Of a stretch of 59,581 nucleotides of DNA, positions 1 through 8,339 are shown piece by piece. How positions within the stretch are numbered: position 1 is the stretch's first letter; each line of letters starts with the position of its first letter. The position numbers and the translations under genes were made by a program. Source of the DNA: Salibaculum sp031581025 (GTDB lineage: Bacteria; Pseudomonadota; Alphaproteobacteria; Rhodobacterales; Rhodobacteraceae); the NCBI RefSeq assembly GCF_031581025.1, contig NZ_JAVLCA010000013.1; one strand, written 5' to 3'. A model generated the notes under the pieces. That model did no database searches. It had not been told where the DNA came from and saw only the letters and a list, made by a program, of their open reading frames with translations.

Positions 1-53
1 AACGCCGGCCGGCCGATGCTGCTGGAAGGCGGGCTGGACTGGAAGCCCATGGG
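1..53 (+). pseudogene. GTA portal protein (gp3) fragment
   Basis: Reading from base 1, the first codons give NAGRPMLLEGGLDWKPMG, which I recognise as the conserved stretch of HK97-type/GTA portal proteins that normally precedes the '..DMDFIEAK..' region. The match stops abruptly at about base 53. The frame then ends at TGA 64-66, and the following bases make sense only in another frame as the end of gp6. The rest of the portal gene, the prohead protease, the major capsid gene and most of gp6 are absent between the two pieces. This is either a genomic deletion or an assembly join at the edge of the window. The portal assignment is from memory of the family. Confidence 0.65.
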
Positions 54-110
54 GTCAGCGCCCTGATCGAACGCTACCGCGCCCTGCGCCTGGGCCGGGG
101 GGTGGTGTGA
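54..110 (+). pseudogene. GTA gp6 head-tail connector, C-terminal remnant
   Basis: Bases 54-110 encode VSALIERYRALRLGRGVV followed by TGA. A short Arg/Leu-rich tail of this kind ends gp6-like connector proteins of GTAs, and the stop overlaps the gp7 ATG as TGATG, as expected for the g6-g7 junction. Only about 18 residues remain, because upstream of base 54 the sequence switches to portal-protein coding in a different frame. The call rests on position, translational coupling to gp7 and the character of the tail, not on a diagnostic motif. Confidence 0.5.
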
Positions 111-445
111 TGGCCCCGCGTCTGACCCGGCAATTGGTGCTGGAAACCCCGCAGAAGGCGGCCGACGGCGCAGGCGGTTTCACCGAAAGCTGGGCCGCGC
201 TGGGCAGCCTCTGGGCGCATCTCGAGGCGCGCACCGGGCGCGAGACATCCGGCGCGGCGATGCCGCTGAGCCTTTTGCGCTACCGCATCACGCTGCGGGC
301 GGCGCCGCCGGGCTCGCCCGCGCGGCCGGCCCCCGGCCAGCGGTTTCGCGAGGGGGAACGGGTCTTTCGCATCCTGGCCGTGGCCGAGGACGACACCGAC
401 GGCCGCTATCTGGTGGCCGATACCGAGCAAGAGGTGATCGCATGA
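110..445 (+). CDS. GTA gp7, head-tail adaptor (stopper-type) protein
   Basis: This 111-residue protein begins MAPRLTRQLVLE and ends LVADTEQEVIA. The small beta-rich layout with the central 'LWAHLEARTGRE' and the later 'RFREGERVFRILAVAE' is typical of the phage head-tail adaptor family (SPP1 gp16-like), used in GTA particles to join the head connector to the tail. I chose the ATG at 110, which overlaps the preceding TGA, over the GTG at 107. The stop at 443-445 overlaps the gp8 start as ATGA, so the genes are translationally coupled. The order gp7-gp8-gp9 matches the Rhodobacter capsulatus GTA cluster. Confidence 0.85.
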   Translation: MAPRLTRQLVLETPQKAADGAGGFTESWAALGSLWAHLEARTGRETSGAAMPLSLLRYRITLRAAPPGSPARPAPGQRFREGERVFRILAVAEDDTDGRYLVADTEQEVIA

Positions 446-852
446 GCTATGCCATCTCCGCCGCCCTGCAGGCGGCCGTCTATCAGGCGCTGGCAGGCAA
501 TGCCGAGGTCGCCGCGCTGTCGGGGGGCGACATCTTCGACGCGCCGCCCGCCGGGGCGGAACCCGCGCTTTACGTCACGCTGGGGCCGGAACGGGTGCGC
601 GAGGCCGCGGACCAGAGCGCCGAGGGCGCCACCCATGATTTCACCGTCTCGGTCATCACCAATTCCGCCGGATTTGCCGAGGCCAAGGCGCTGGCCGGCG
701 CCGTCTCGGACGCCCTGATCGACGCGCCGCTGGCGCTGAGCCGCGGCCGGCTGGTGGCGCTGGGCTTTTCCCGGGCCCGCGCCCGGCGCCTGCGCCCCGG
801 CGACCAGCGCCGCATCGACCTGACCTTCCGCGCCCGCGTGGACGACACCTGA
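442..852 (+). CDS. GTA gp8, tail terminator (DUF3168)
   Basis: This 136-residue protein begins MSYAISAALQAAVYQAL, with the motif 'GGDIFDAPPAGAEPALYVTLG', characteristic of the DUF3168 family of tail-completion (terminator) proteins. In GTA particles it caps the tail tube at the head-proximal end. A central beta strand set (HDFTVSVITNSAGFAEAK) and an Arg-rich C-terminal part (ARARRLRPGDQRRIDLTFRA) fit the family. It overlaps gp7 by ATGA and is followed after 25 bases by gp9, which has its own ribosome-binding site. Confidence 0.85.
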   Translation: MSYAISAALQAAVYQALAGNAEVAALSGGDIFDAPPAGAEPALYVTLGPERVREAADQSAEGATHDFTVSVITNSAGFAEAKALAGAVSDALIDAPLALSRGRLVALGFSRARARRLRPGDQRRIDLTFRARVDDT

Positions 853-877
853 CCTTCAACCCATCGGAGCAAGACAC

Positions 878-1294
878 ATGGCAGCCCAGAACGGCAAGGA
901 CCTTCTCATCAAGATCGATATGACCGGCGATGGCCAGTTCCAGACCGCCGCCGGGCTGCGCGCCACGCGCATCGCCTTCAATTCCGAAAGTGTCGATGTG
1001 ACCAGCATGGAAAGCACCGGCGGCTGGCGCGAGCTGCTGGGCGGGGCGGGCGTCAAGACCGCCGAGATCAGCGGCTCGGGCGTGTTCCGCGACGCGGCCA
1101 CCGACGAGCGGGTGCGCCAGATCTTCTTTGACGGCGAGACGCCGGAGTTTCAGGTCATCATCCCCGATTTCGGCACCGTGCAGGGCCGGTTCCAGGTCTG
1201 GTCGATCGAATACGCCGGCAGCCACGACGGCGAGGCCACTTACGAGATGGCGCTGGCCTCGGCCGGCGCGGTCGATTTCACGGCGCTGCCGTGA
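878..1294 (+). CDS. GTA gp9, major tail (tube) protein
   Basis: This is a 138-residue protein of the TP901-1/GTA major tail family, with 'AAQNGKDLLIKIDMTGDGQF' at the start and 'GLRATRIAFNSESVDVTSME' after it. The segment 'GGAGVKTAEISGSGVFRD' followed by 'PEFQVIIPDFGTVQGRFQVW' is the tube-subunit signature. It polymerises into the short GTA tail tube. A good Shine-Dalgarno sequence (cggagc) lies at a suitable distance from ATG 878. The stop overlaps the gp10 start as TGATG. The length is normal and no frame disturbance is visible. Confidence 0.9.
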   Translation: MAAQNGKDLLIKIDMTGDGQFQTAAGLRATRIAFNSESVDVTSMESTGGWRELLGGAGVKTAEISGSGVFRDAATDERVRQIFFDGETPEFQVIIPDFGTVQGRFQVWSIEYAGSHDGEATYEMALASAGAVDFTALP

Positions 1295-1608
1295 TGGTCA
1301 ACCCGCAGGCAGGCGAGGTGGCGCTGGTGATCGATGGGCAGGCGCATGTCTGCAAGCTTACCCTCGGGGCGCTGGCCGAGCTGGAGCATTCCCTGGGCGG
1401 CGAGAGCCTGCCCGACCTGGTGCGTCGCTTCGACGAGGGCCGCTATTCCAGCCGCGACGTTCTGGCGCTGATCGTGGCCGGGTTGCGCGGCGGCGGCTGG
1501 CAGGGCGGCCCGCGCGACTTGGTCAGTGCCGAGATCGAGGGCGGGCTGGTGCGCGCCGCGCAGATCGCGGCCGAGCTTCTGGCCCGCGCCTTTGCCGTGC
1601 CGGAGTAG
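1294..1608 (+). CDS. GTA gp10, tail assembly chaperone-type protein
   Basis: This 104-residue protein begins MVNPQAGEVALVIDGQAHVCKLTLG and contains 'LAELEHSLGGESLPDLVRRF' and 'ALIVAGLRGGGW', the pattern of the GTA gp10 / GTA TIM-linked chaperone family located between the major tail protein and the tape measure. Such genes act in tail assembly in phages. The start at ATG 1294 overlaps the gp9 stop (TGATG). An in-frame GTG at 1291 is the alternative start. The next gene follows after 5 bases. Confidence 0.8.
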   Translation: MVNPQAGEVALVIDGQAHVCKLTLGALAELEHSLGGESLPDLVRRFDEGRYSSRDVLALIVAGLRGGGWQGGPRDLVSAEIEGGLVRAAQIAAELLARAFAVPE

Positions 1609-1613
1609 GGGCC

Positions 1614-1808
1614 ATGGACTGGGCGGAATTGATGCGGGCCGGATTGGGCCACCTGGGGCTGCGCCCGGCGCAGTTCTGGGCGCTTACCCCGGCCGAGCTG
1701 TGGCTGATGCTGGGCGTGGACACCGCAGCCGCGCCCATGGCGCGCCGGCGCCTTGAGGAACTGAGCCGGGCCTTTCCGGATGAAGGAGCGAAAGATGGAC
1801 GAGATTGA
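1614..1808 (+). CDS. GTA gp10.1-like small tail assembly protein
   Basis: This 64-residue protein, MDWAELMRAGLGHLGLRPAQ onward, contains 'FWALTPAELWLMLGVD', the hallmark of the rcc01693-type phage tail assembly chaperone found between g10 and g11 in Rhodobacterales GTAs. It resembles the short frame downstream of the chaperone in many siphophages. Its 3' end overlaps the 5' end of gp11 in another frame, which implies translational coupling. It is easily missed because of its length, but the position and the FWALTPAE motif support it well. Confidence 0.8.
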   Translation: MDWAELMRAGLGHLGLRPAQFWALTPAELWLMLGVDTAAAPMARRRLEELSRAFPDEGAKDGRD

Positions 1809-2454
1809 CGGGTTCGAGGCGCTCGAGGACGAAGCGCGGGCGCTGGAAAAGACACTTGGATCGGTAACGACGCTGACCGATGCCTTCGAGGGGCGGTTGC
1901 GGGCCACGCAATCGGCCCTGACCGAGACGACGCGCGACCTCGGCAAGCTCGAGCGCGGCTTTTCCGGCGGGCTGCGGCGGGCCTTCGACGGGCTGGTCTT
2001 CGACGGGATGAAACTGTCCGACGCGCTCTCGACCGTGGCCGAGGCCATGTCGAAAACCGTTTACAACAACGCGATGAAACCGGTGACCGACCATTTCGGC
2101 GGGATGCTGGCCGACGGTGTCAATTCGCTGGTCTCGGGTATGATGCCCTTCGCCCGGGGCGGCGCGCTGTCCGGCGGCCGGGTGCTGCCCTTTGCCCGCG
2201 GCGGGGTCGTCGACCGGGCGACAGCCTTTCCCATGCGCGGCGGCACCGGCGTGATGGGCGAGGCGGGGCCCGAGGCGATCATGCCGCTGACCCGCGGCCC
2301 CGACGGCAAGCTGGGCGTGCGCGGCCGGGGCGGGGGCATGGTGAACGTGACGATGAACGTCACCACGCCGGATGTCGCAGGGTTCCAGCGCAGCCAGGGC
2401 CAGATCGCCGCGCAGATGTCGCGTCTCGTGGCGCGCGGCCAACGCAACCGCTGA
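1795..2454 (+). CDS. GTA gp11, tape measure protein
   Basis: This 219-residue protein begins MDEIDGFEALEDEARALEKT. The first ~80 residues are strongly helical (coiled-coil-like). The middle and end are Gly-rich, with 'MMPFARGGALSGGRVLPFA', 'GVMGEAGPEAIMPLTRG' and a C-terminal 'GGGMVNVTMNVTTPDVAGF'. These Gly-Glu-Ala-Gly-Pro-Glu-Ala motifs are classical for short tape measure proteins. The small size fits the short GTA tail. An upstream in-frame ATG at 1780 exists, but the Shine-Dalgarno aaggag at 1783-1788 clearly serves ATG 1795. The gene overlaps gp10.1 by 14 bases and is followed by gp12. Confidence 0.88.
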   Translation: MDEIDGFEALEDEARALEKTLGSVTTLTDAFEGRLRATQSALTETTRDLGKLERGFSGGLRRAFDGLVFDGMKLSDALSTVAEAMSKTVYNNAMKPVTDHFGGMLADGVNSLVSGMMPFARGGALSGGRVLPFARGGVVDRATAFPMRGGTGVMGEAGPEAIMPLTRGPDGKLGVRGRGGGMVNVTMNVTTPDVAGFQRSQGQIAAQMSRLVARGQRNR

Positions 2455-2464
2455 GGAGGCAGGC

Positions 2465-3097
2465 ATGAATTTTCACGAGAGCAGGTTTCCCACCTCGCTG
2501 AGCTTCGGCGCGATTGGCGGGCCGGAACGGCGCACCGAGGTCGTCACGCTGGCCAACGGCTTCGAGGAACGCAACACCCCCTGGGCGCATTCGCGCCGCC
2601 GCTATGACGCGGGGATGGGGCTGCGCTCGCTCGATGACGTGGCCGCGCTGGTGGATTTCTTCGAGGCCCGCCACGGCTAGCTCTACGGGTTTCGCTGGAA
2701 GGACTGGGGCGATTTCAAATCTTCGCTGCCCTCGCGCGAGATTGACGGCGGTGACCAGTTGCTTGGCATGGGTGATGAAATTCACACGGAATTTCAATTG
2801 GTCAAGAGCTATCGTTCAGGTGGAAACAGCTACCTGCGCCCGATCGTCAAGCCCGTGGCGGGGCGTGTGCATGTCCAGATCAGTGGCGATCCGGTGCAGG
2901 AGGGCGTGGATTACGACATCGACGTGACCACGGGCCTTGTCACCTTTGCCCATCCCCCCGATCTGCAGGCCGAGGTGACGGCGGGCTTCGAGTTCGATGT
3001 TCCGGTGCGCTTTGACATCGACCAGATCCGCACAAGCGTGGCCAATTTCCAGGCTGGCGAGGTGCCCGACGTGCCGGTTATCGAGGTGCGGGTATGA
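2465..3097 (+). pseudogene. GTA gp12, distal tail protein, interrupted by TAG
   Basis: This is a DUF2460-type distal tail protein, translated MNFHESRFPTSLSFGAIGG to the end of the tail gene. In-frame TAG at 2678-2680 falls inside the conserved stretch '..FFEARHG-stop-LYGFRWKDWGDF', where homologues have Gln or Arg. The same frame resumes at once and stays open to 3097 with normal family sequence (DIDVTTGLVTFAHPP, PVRFDIDQIRTSVANFQAGE). A single CAG-to-TAG change explains it. Translation would yield only 71 residues unless the amber codon is read through. The ribosome-binding site (gaggaggca) before ATG 2465 is intact. The 3' end overlaps gp13. Confidence 0.85.
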
Positions 3098-3996
3098 CCG
3101 GGCTGGCGGATCACCTGCAAACGGGCCTGACGACGCTGTGCCGGTGCTGGGCCGTCACGCGGATTGACGGCGTGACCCATGGCTTTACTGACCATGACCT
3201 GAGCCTGGCCTTTGAAGGCGTTGACTTCCAAGCACAATCGGGTCTGACCGCGCGGGCGATCACGGCGGCCACGGGGCTGTCGGTGGACAATACCGAGGCC
3301 ATGGGGGCTCTGAGCGATGCCGCCATCACCGAGGCCGACATCGCCGCCGGGCGCTATGACGGGGCAGAGCTGCGGCTCTGGCAGGTGAACTGGGCCGATC
3401 CGGCGCAGCGCGCCCTGCGCTTTCGCGGGCATATCGGCGAGGTGCGCCGCAGCGGCGGGGCCTTCCATGCCGAGTTGCGGGGGCTGACCGAGGCGCTCAA
3501 CCATCCGCAGGGTTGTGTGTATCAGGCGCCCTGCGGCGCGGTGCTGGGCGATGCGCGCTGCCGGGTGGACCTGTCCGACCCGGCCTATACCACCGACGCC
3601 GACGTCACGGGTGTGGAAGGGGCCCGGGTGTTCACCTTCGCCGGGCTGGACGGCTATGAGCCCGACTGGTTCACCCGTGGCACGCTGGAGGTGCTGACCG
3701 GCCCGGCGGCGGGCCTGCGCCAGCACATCAAGAAGGACGCGGTCGCGGGCGATGGCACGCGCAGCGTGGGCCTCTGGGCGCCGCTGGGCGCTGCGCCGGG
3801 GCCGGGCGACCGCGTGCGCCTGGTGGCGGGCTGTGACAAGCGCGCCGAAACCTGCCGCCTGAAATTCAGCAATTTCATGAACTTTCAGGGCTTTCCTCAT
3901 ATCCCGGGTGAAGATTGGCTGATGCGCGTCCCGCGCCGGGGCGCGGAAAATTCCGGCGGCAGTCTGCAAGGCGCCGGGCGGGGCCTGCCAACATGA
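3094..3996 (+). CDS. GTA gp13, tail hub protein (DUF2163)
   Basis: This 300-residue protein begins MTGLADHLQTGLTTLCRCW and has the DUF2163 features 'VTRIDGVTHGFTDHDL' and 'GAELRLWQVNWADPAQR'. The C-terminal part carries paired cysteines ('GCVYQAPCGAVLGDARC' and 'CDKRAETCRLKF') that correspond to the cluster-binding domain reported for the GTA hub. The last recognisable motif is 'NFMNFQGFPHIPGEDW'. In GTA particles it forms the hub between distal tail protein and megatron. It overlaps gp12 by 4 bases and gp14 by ATGA. The reading frame is intact. Confidence 0.87.
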   Translation: MTGLADHLQTGLTTLCRCWAVTRIDGVTHGFTDHDLSLAFEGVDFQAQSGLTARAITAATGLSVDNTEAMGALSDAAITEADIAAGRYDGAELRLWQVNWADPAQRALRFRGHIGEVRRSGGAFHAELRGLTEALNHPQGCVYQAPCGAVLGDARCRVDLSDPAYTTDADVTGVEGARVFTFAGLDGYEPDWFTRGTLEVLTGPAAGLRQHIKKDAVAGDGTRSVGLWAPLGAAPGPGDRVRLVAGCDKRAETCRLKFSNFMNFQGFPHIPGEDWLMRVPRRGAENSGGSLQGAGRGLPT

Positions 3997-4433
3997 GCGC
4001 ACTGGCCGGGATCGCGCGGGGCTGGATCGGCACGCCCTATCACCACCAGGCCTGCCTGCGCGGGGTGGGCTGCGACTGCCTCGGCCTGATCCGGGGCGTC
4101 TGGGCCGAGCACAGTGGCACGCCCCCCGAGCCGGTGCCGCCCTACACCCCGGACTGGGCCGAGCCGCAGCGGCAAGAGATCCTGACGGATGCCCTGTCGG
4201 CCCGCCTGACCCGCAAACCGCCCGCGGCGGCGCGGCCGGGCGACGTGCTGTTGTTCCGGATGCGGCACGGCGCGGTGGCCAAGCACCTCGGGCTGCTGGT
4301 CGCCGAGGGCACGCGCCCGCGCTTCGTGCATGCCTATCAGGGCCACGGCGTGATCGAGACTGATCTCTCGCTCCCCTGGCGCAGACGGCTTGTCGCTGCC
4401 TTCGCCTTTCCCGTTCTCACCGAAAAGGAGTAA
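3993..4433 (+). CDS. GTA gp14, NlpC/P60 family cell-wall peptidase
   Basis: This 146-residue protein begins MSALAGIARGWIGTPYHHQA. The sequence 'GVGCDCLGLIRGVW' holds the catalytic Cys of the NlpC/P60 fold, and 'RHGAVAKHLGLLVAEG' holds the His. It is the tail-tip peptidase thought to open the recipient cell wall during GTA delivery. The start at ATG 3993 overlaps the gp13 stop (ATGA); a longer upstream frame from 3915 only shadows gp13. Three bases separate it from gp15. All expected catalytic positions are present. Confidence 0.88.
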   Translation: MSALAGIARGWIGTPYHHQACLRGVGCDCLGLIRGVWAEHSGTPPEPVPPYTPDWAEPQRQEILTDALSARLTRKPPAAARPGDVLLFRMRHGAVAKHLGLLVAEGTRPRFVHAYQGHGVIETDLSLPWRRRLVAAFAFPVLTEKE

Positions 4434-4436
4434 GCC

Positions 4437-7400
4437 ATGGCCACGATCGTACTTTCCGCCGCGGGCATGGCGGCCGGCGGGGCCATCGGCGGCTCGGTCC
4501 TGGGGCTGAGTTCGGCGGTGATCGGCCGCGCGGTCGGCGCCACACTGGGCCGGGTGATCGACCAGCGCCTTCTTGGCGCGGGCAGCGAGCCGGTCGAGGT
4601 GGGCCGGCTCGACCGGCTGCGCCTGACCGGCGCGGGCGAGGGGACGGCCATCGCCCAGTTGCACGGCCGGATGCGTATTACCGGCCAGGTGATCGGGGCG
4701 ACCGAGTTCCGCGAACATCGGACCCGCTCGGGCGGGGGCAAGGGCGGCGCGCCGCAGCCCGCGACGACAGAATACAGCTACTCCATCAGCCTCGGGATCG
4801 CGCTTTGCGAGGGCGAGGTGGCGCGCGTCGGCCGGGTCTGGGCCGACGGGCAGGAGGTCGCCCCCGAAGAGCTGAACATGCGCCTGCACCCGGGCACCCC
4901 CGACCAGCTGCCCGACCCCAAGATCGAGGCGGTCGAGGGCACGGGGCAGGCGCCGGCCTATCGCGGCACCGCCTATGTGGTGATGGAGGATCTGGCCCTG
5001 GGCCCCTTCGGCAACCGGGTGCCGCAGTTCACCTTCGAGGTGATGCGCCCCGATCAGGGCGGGGGGCCGGTTGCGGGCATCGACAGCGCGATCCGGGCGG
5101 TCTCCATGATCCCCGGCACCGGTGAATACGCCCTGGCGACCACACCGGTCTATCTCGACCACGGCTTCGGCAACCGGGCGGCGGTGAACCTCAACGCCGC
5201 CTCGGGCAAGACGGATTTCGTCACCTCTCTGGATGCCTTGCAGGAGGAGTTGCCCCACTGCGGCTCGGCCGCGCTCGTGGTGTCGTGGTTCGGGGATGAC
5301 CTGCGCTGCGACGCCTGCACCCTGCGCCCCAAGGTGGACCAGAAAGAGGCCGACGGCGCGGCGATTCCCTGGCGGGTCTCGGGCCTGGCGCGGGCGCAGG
5401 CGCAGGAGGTCGCCGCGCAGGATGGCGTCAAGCTTTACGGCGGCACGCCCGCCGATGCGGCGGTGATCGAGGCGATCGGCGCGCTGCGCGAGCGGGGCCT
5501 GTCGCCGGTCTTCTACCCCTTCGTTCTGATGGATCAGATCACCGGCAATACCCTGACCGACCCCTGGACCGGGGCCGAGGGCCAGCCGCATCTGCCCTGG
5601 CGCGGGCGCATCACCGCGAGCCTGGCCGATGGGCTGGACGGCAGCCCCATGGGCACGGCGCAGGCCGAGGCGCAGGTCGCGGCCTTTCTGGGCCAGGCGC
5701 AGCCGGGGGATTTCAGCGTCGCGGGCGACACCGTCAGCTATCACGGCCCCGCCGAATGGTCCTACCGCCGCATGATCCTGCATTACGCGCATCTCTGCGC
5801 GGCGGCGGGCGGCGTCGATGCCTTCCTGCTGGGCTCGGAACTGCGGGGCCTGACGCAGATCCGCGGCGCGGACGGCTTTCCCTTCGTCGCCGGCCTTGTG
5901 ACGCTGCTGGAGGAGGTGCGCGCGATCCTCGGCCGCGACTGCAAGATCAGCTATGCCGCGGACTGGAGCGAATACCACGGCTACCAGCCGCCCGGCACGG
6001 CGGACAAGCTGTTCCACCTCGATGCCCTCTGGGCGCATCCCGAGTGCGATTTCATCGGAATCGACAACTACCTGCCGCTGAGCGACTGGCGCGAGGGCGA
6101 GGCCCACGCCGATGCGCACTGGGGCAGCATCTACAACGCCGACTACCTGCGCGCGGGCCTCGAAGGGGGCGAATACTACGACTGGTATTACCACTCGCCC
6201 CAGGCCGAGGCGGCCCAGATCCGCACGCCCATCACCGACGGAGCGGGCGAGCCTTGGGTCTGGCGGGCCAAGGATATCCGCGGCTGGTGGCAGAACCCCC
6301 ACTACAATCGCATCGACGGCATCCGGCAGACCACCCCCACCGCCTGGCAGCCCGAGGGCAAGCCGATCTGGTTCACCGAAGTGGGCTGTCCGGCGGTGGA
6401 CAAGGGCACCAACCAGCCCACCAAGTTCGTCGATCCCAAGTCCTCGGAAAGCGGTTTGCCGCGGGCCTCGACCGGGGTGCGGGACGATTTCATCCAGCGC
6501 CAGTATCTCTCGGTGCTGCTGGAGCATTACGGCAGCCAAGCGGGTAACCCCGTTTCGAGCGTGACCGGCCAGCCCATGGTCGATACCGGGCGCATCCACG
6601 TCTGGGCCTGGGACGCGCGGCCCTATCCGGCCTTTCCGGGCCGGGCCGACCTGTGGTCGGACGCCGACAATTACACACTGGGTCACTGGATCAACGGGCG
6701 GGTCATGGCGCGGTCGCTGGCCTCGGTCGTGGCCGAGATCTGCACCCGCGCCGGTCTTGCCCATTTTGATGTCAGCCAGCTTTACGGCGTGGTGCGCGGC
6801 TACAGCCTGCCGGACGTGGACACCGGCCGGGCGGCGCTGCAGCCGCTGATGCTGGCCTATGGCTTTGACGCGATCGAACGCGACGGCCGGCTGGTCTTCC
6901 GCCATCGCACGGGCCGGGTTGATGCGGCTGTCGCGGGCGGGGACTTCGCCGTCTCGCCCGAGGCGCCCGGCGGTGTCGAACTGACCCGCGCCCAGGCGCC
7001 CGAGGTCGTCGGCCGGGTGCAGGTGTCGCATGTGGAGGCCGACGGCGACTACGAGGTGCGCGCGACCGAGGCCGTTCACCCCGGTGATGCCACGCCGACC
7101 ACCGCGCGCTCGGACCTGGCGCTGGCGCTGACCCGGGGCGAGGGGCTGCGCATCGCCGAACGCTGGCTGGCCGAGGTGCGGCTGGCGCGCGATACCGCGC
7201 GCTTTGCCCTGCCACCCTCGCGCGCGGGGCTCGGCCCCGGCGATGTGCTGCGCCTGCCAGAGGGGCAGGGCGGCGGGCTATACCGCGTGGACCTGGCGGA
7301 CCAGACCGACCGGCAGGTGCTGGAGGCGGTGCGCGTGGACCCCTCGGTTTACGACCGGCACCCGGTGCCGGGCAGCGCGCCGGTGTTGACGCCCCATGTC

Positions 7401-8339
7401 GCGCCGATCCCGGTGGAGCTGATGCTGATGGACCTGCCGCTGATGCGCGGCGACGAGGGCGAGATCGCCCCCCATGCCGCCGTCAGCGGGGTGCCCTGGC
7501 CGGGCAGCGTGGCGTTGCATGCTTCGGATCAGGATGCGGGCTATGCGCTGGAGCGGGTGCTGCACCACCCGGCGGTCATCGGGGTGACGCAGACCCCCAT
7601 GGCGGCGGCACAGACGGGCACCTGGGACCGGGGCACGGCGCTGCGGGTGCGGCTGATCCGCGGCACGCTGGACAGCCTGAGCCCGGCCGGCGTGCTGGGC
7701 GGCGGAAATCTGGCCGCCATCGGGGATGGCGGCGCGGACAGATGGGAGCTGTTCCAGTTCGCCGAGGCCACCCTGGTGGGCGCGCGGACCTACGACCTGC
7801 GCCGGCGCTTGCGCGGGCAGGCGGGCAGCGATGGCCTGATGCCCGAGACCTGGCCCGCCGGGTCGGTCTTCGTGCTCATGGACGGGGTGCCCGAGCAGAT
7901 CGCGCTGGCCCCGGCGGCGCGCGGCACCCTGCGGCACTATCGCTACGGGCCGGCGACGCGGCCGATGTCCGACCCCAGCTATCAATACCGCGCCGAGACG
8001 TTTCGCGGCAACGGGCTGCGGCCCTACCCGGTGGCGCATCTGCGCGCCGTGCCCAAGGGCGACGATCTGGCGGTCTCGTGGGTTCGGCGCACCCGGATCG
8101 AGGGCGACAGCTGGGACCAGGCGGAGGTGCCCCTGGGCGAGGCGCGCGAACGCTATCGCGTGCAGGTCCGCGCGGGCGAGACCCTGCTGCGCGAGGTCAC
8201 CCGCGACAGCCCGCACTGGATCTATGATGCCGGGGCGCAGGCCAGCGACGGGGCCGGCGGCACCATCACCCTGTCGGTGGCGCAGATATCGGACCGCTAC
8301 GGCCCAGGTCCGGCGCGCGATCTGACCGTCAGCCTGTGA
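4437..8339 (+). CDS. GTA gp15, 'megatron' host-specificity/tail fibre protein
   Basis: This is a 1300-residue protein, the largest of the cluster. The N-terminus is Gly/Ala-rich and membrane-like (residues 1-40). A TIM-barrel-like domain follows at about 400-720, with 'SYAADWSEYHGYQPPG' near residue 504 and 'IWFTEVGCPAVDKG' near 644, resembling glycoside hydrolase active-site strands. A phage-tail domain follows (about 740-900, 'GLAHFDVSQLYGVVRGY'), then a long C-terminal beta-rich region. This order is that of GTA TIM-barrel/host specificity proteins. The ATG at 4437 follows a good Shine-Dalgarno sequence (aaggag). The frame is intact over 3.9 kb, unlike gp12. The stop overlaps the next ATG as TGATG. 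Confidence 0.9.
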   Translation: MATIVLSAAGMAAGGAIGGSVLGLSSAVIGRAVGATLGRVIDQRLLGAGSEPVEVGRLDRLRLTGAGEGTAIAQLHGRMRITGQVIGATEFREHRTRSGGGKGGAPQPATTEYSYSISLGIALCEGEVARVGRVWADGQEVAPEELNMRLHPGTPDQLPDPKIEAVEGTGQAPAYRGTAYVVMEDLALGPFGNRVPQFTFEVMRPDQGGGPVAGIDSAIRAVSMIPGTGEYALATTPVYLDHGFGNRAAVNLNAASGKTDFVTSLDALQEELPHCGSAALVVSWFGDDLRCDACTLRPKVDQKEADGAAIPWRVSGLARAQAQEVAAQDGVKLYGGTPADAAVIEAIGALRERGLSPVFYPFVLMDQITGNTLTDPWTGAEGQPHLPWRGRITASLADGLDGSPMGTAQAEAQVAAFLGQAQPGDFSVAGDTVSYHGPAEWSYRRMILHYAHLCAAAGGVDAFLLGSELRGLTQIRGADGFPFVAGLVTLLEEVRAILGRDCKISYAADWSEYHGYQPPGTADKLFHLDALWAHPECDFIGIDNYLPLSDWREGEAHADAHWGSIYNADYLRAGLEGGEYYDWYYHSPQAEAAQIRTPITDGAGEPWVWRAKDIRGWWQNPHYNRIDGIRQTTPTAWQPEGKPIWFTEVGCPAVDKGTNQPTKFVDPKSSESGLPRASTGVRDDFIQRQYLSVLLEHYGSQAGNPVSSVTGQPMVDTGRIHVWAWDARPYPAFPGRADLWSDADNYTLGHWINGRVMARSLASVVAEICTRAGLAHFDVSQLYGVVRGYSLPDVDTGRAALQPLMLAYGFDAIERDGRLVFRHRTGRVDAAVAGGDFAVSPEAPGGVELTRAQAPEVVGRVQVSHVEADGDYEVRATEAVHPGDATPTTARSDLALALTRGEGLRIAERWLAEVRLARDTARFALPPSRAGLGPGDVLRLPEGQGGGLYRVDLADQTDRQVLEAVRVDPSVYDRHPVPGSAPVLTPHVAPIPVELMLMDLPLMRGDEGEIAPHAAVSGVPWPGSVALHASDQDAGYALERVLHHPAVIGVTQTPMAAAQTGTWDRGTALRVRLIRGTLDSLSPAGVLGGGNLAAIGDGGADRWELFQFAEATLVGARTYDLRRRLRGQAGSDGLMPETWPAGSVFVLMDGVPEQIALAPAARGTLRHYRYGPATRPMSDPSYQYRAETFRGNGLRPYPVAHLRAVPKGDDLAVSWVRRTRIEGDSWDQAEVPLGEARERYRVQVRAGETLLREVTRDSPHWIYDAGAQASDGAGGTITLSVAQISDRYGPGPARDLTVSL

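Noticed and set aside
3897..7079. Minus-strand open frame of about 1060 codons
   Set aside because: Antisense to gp14 and gp15, with no recognisable domain and no ribosome-binding site.
1..8339. Ordinary prophage
   Set aside because: The gene order, short tape measure and megatron protein are those of Rhodobacter-type GTA; no integrase, repressor or lysis genes are seen.
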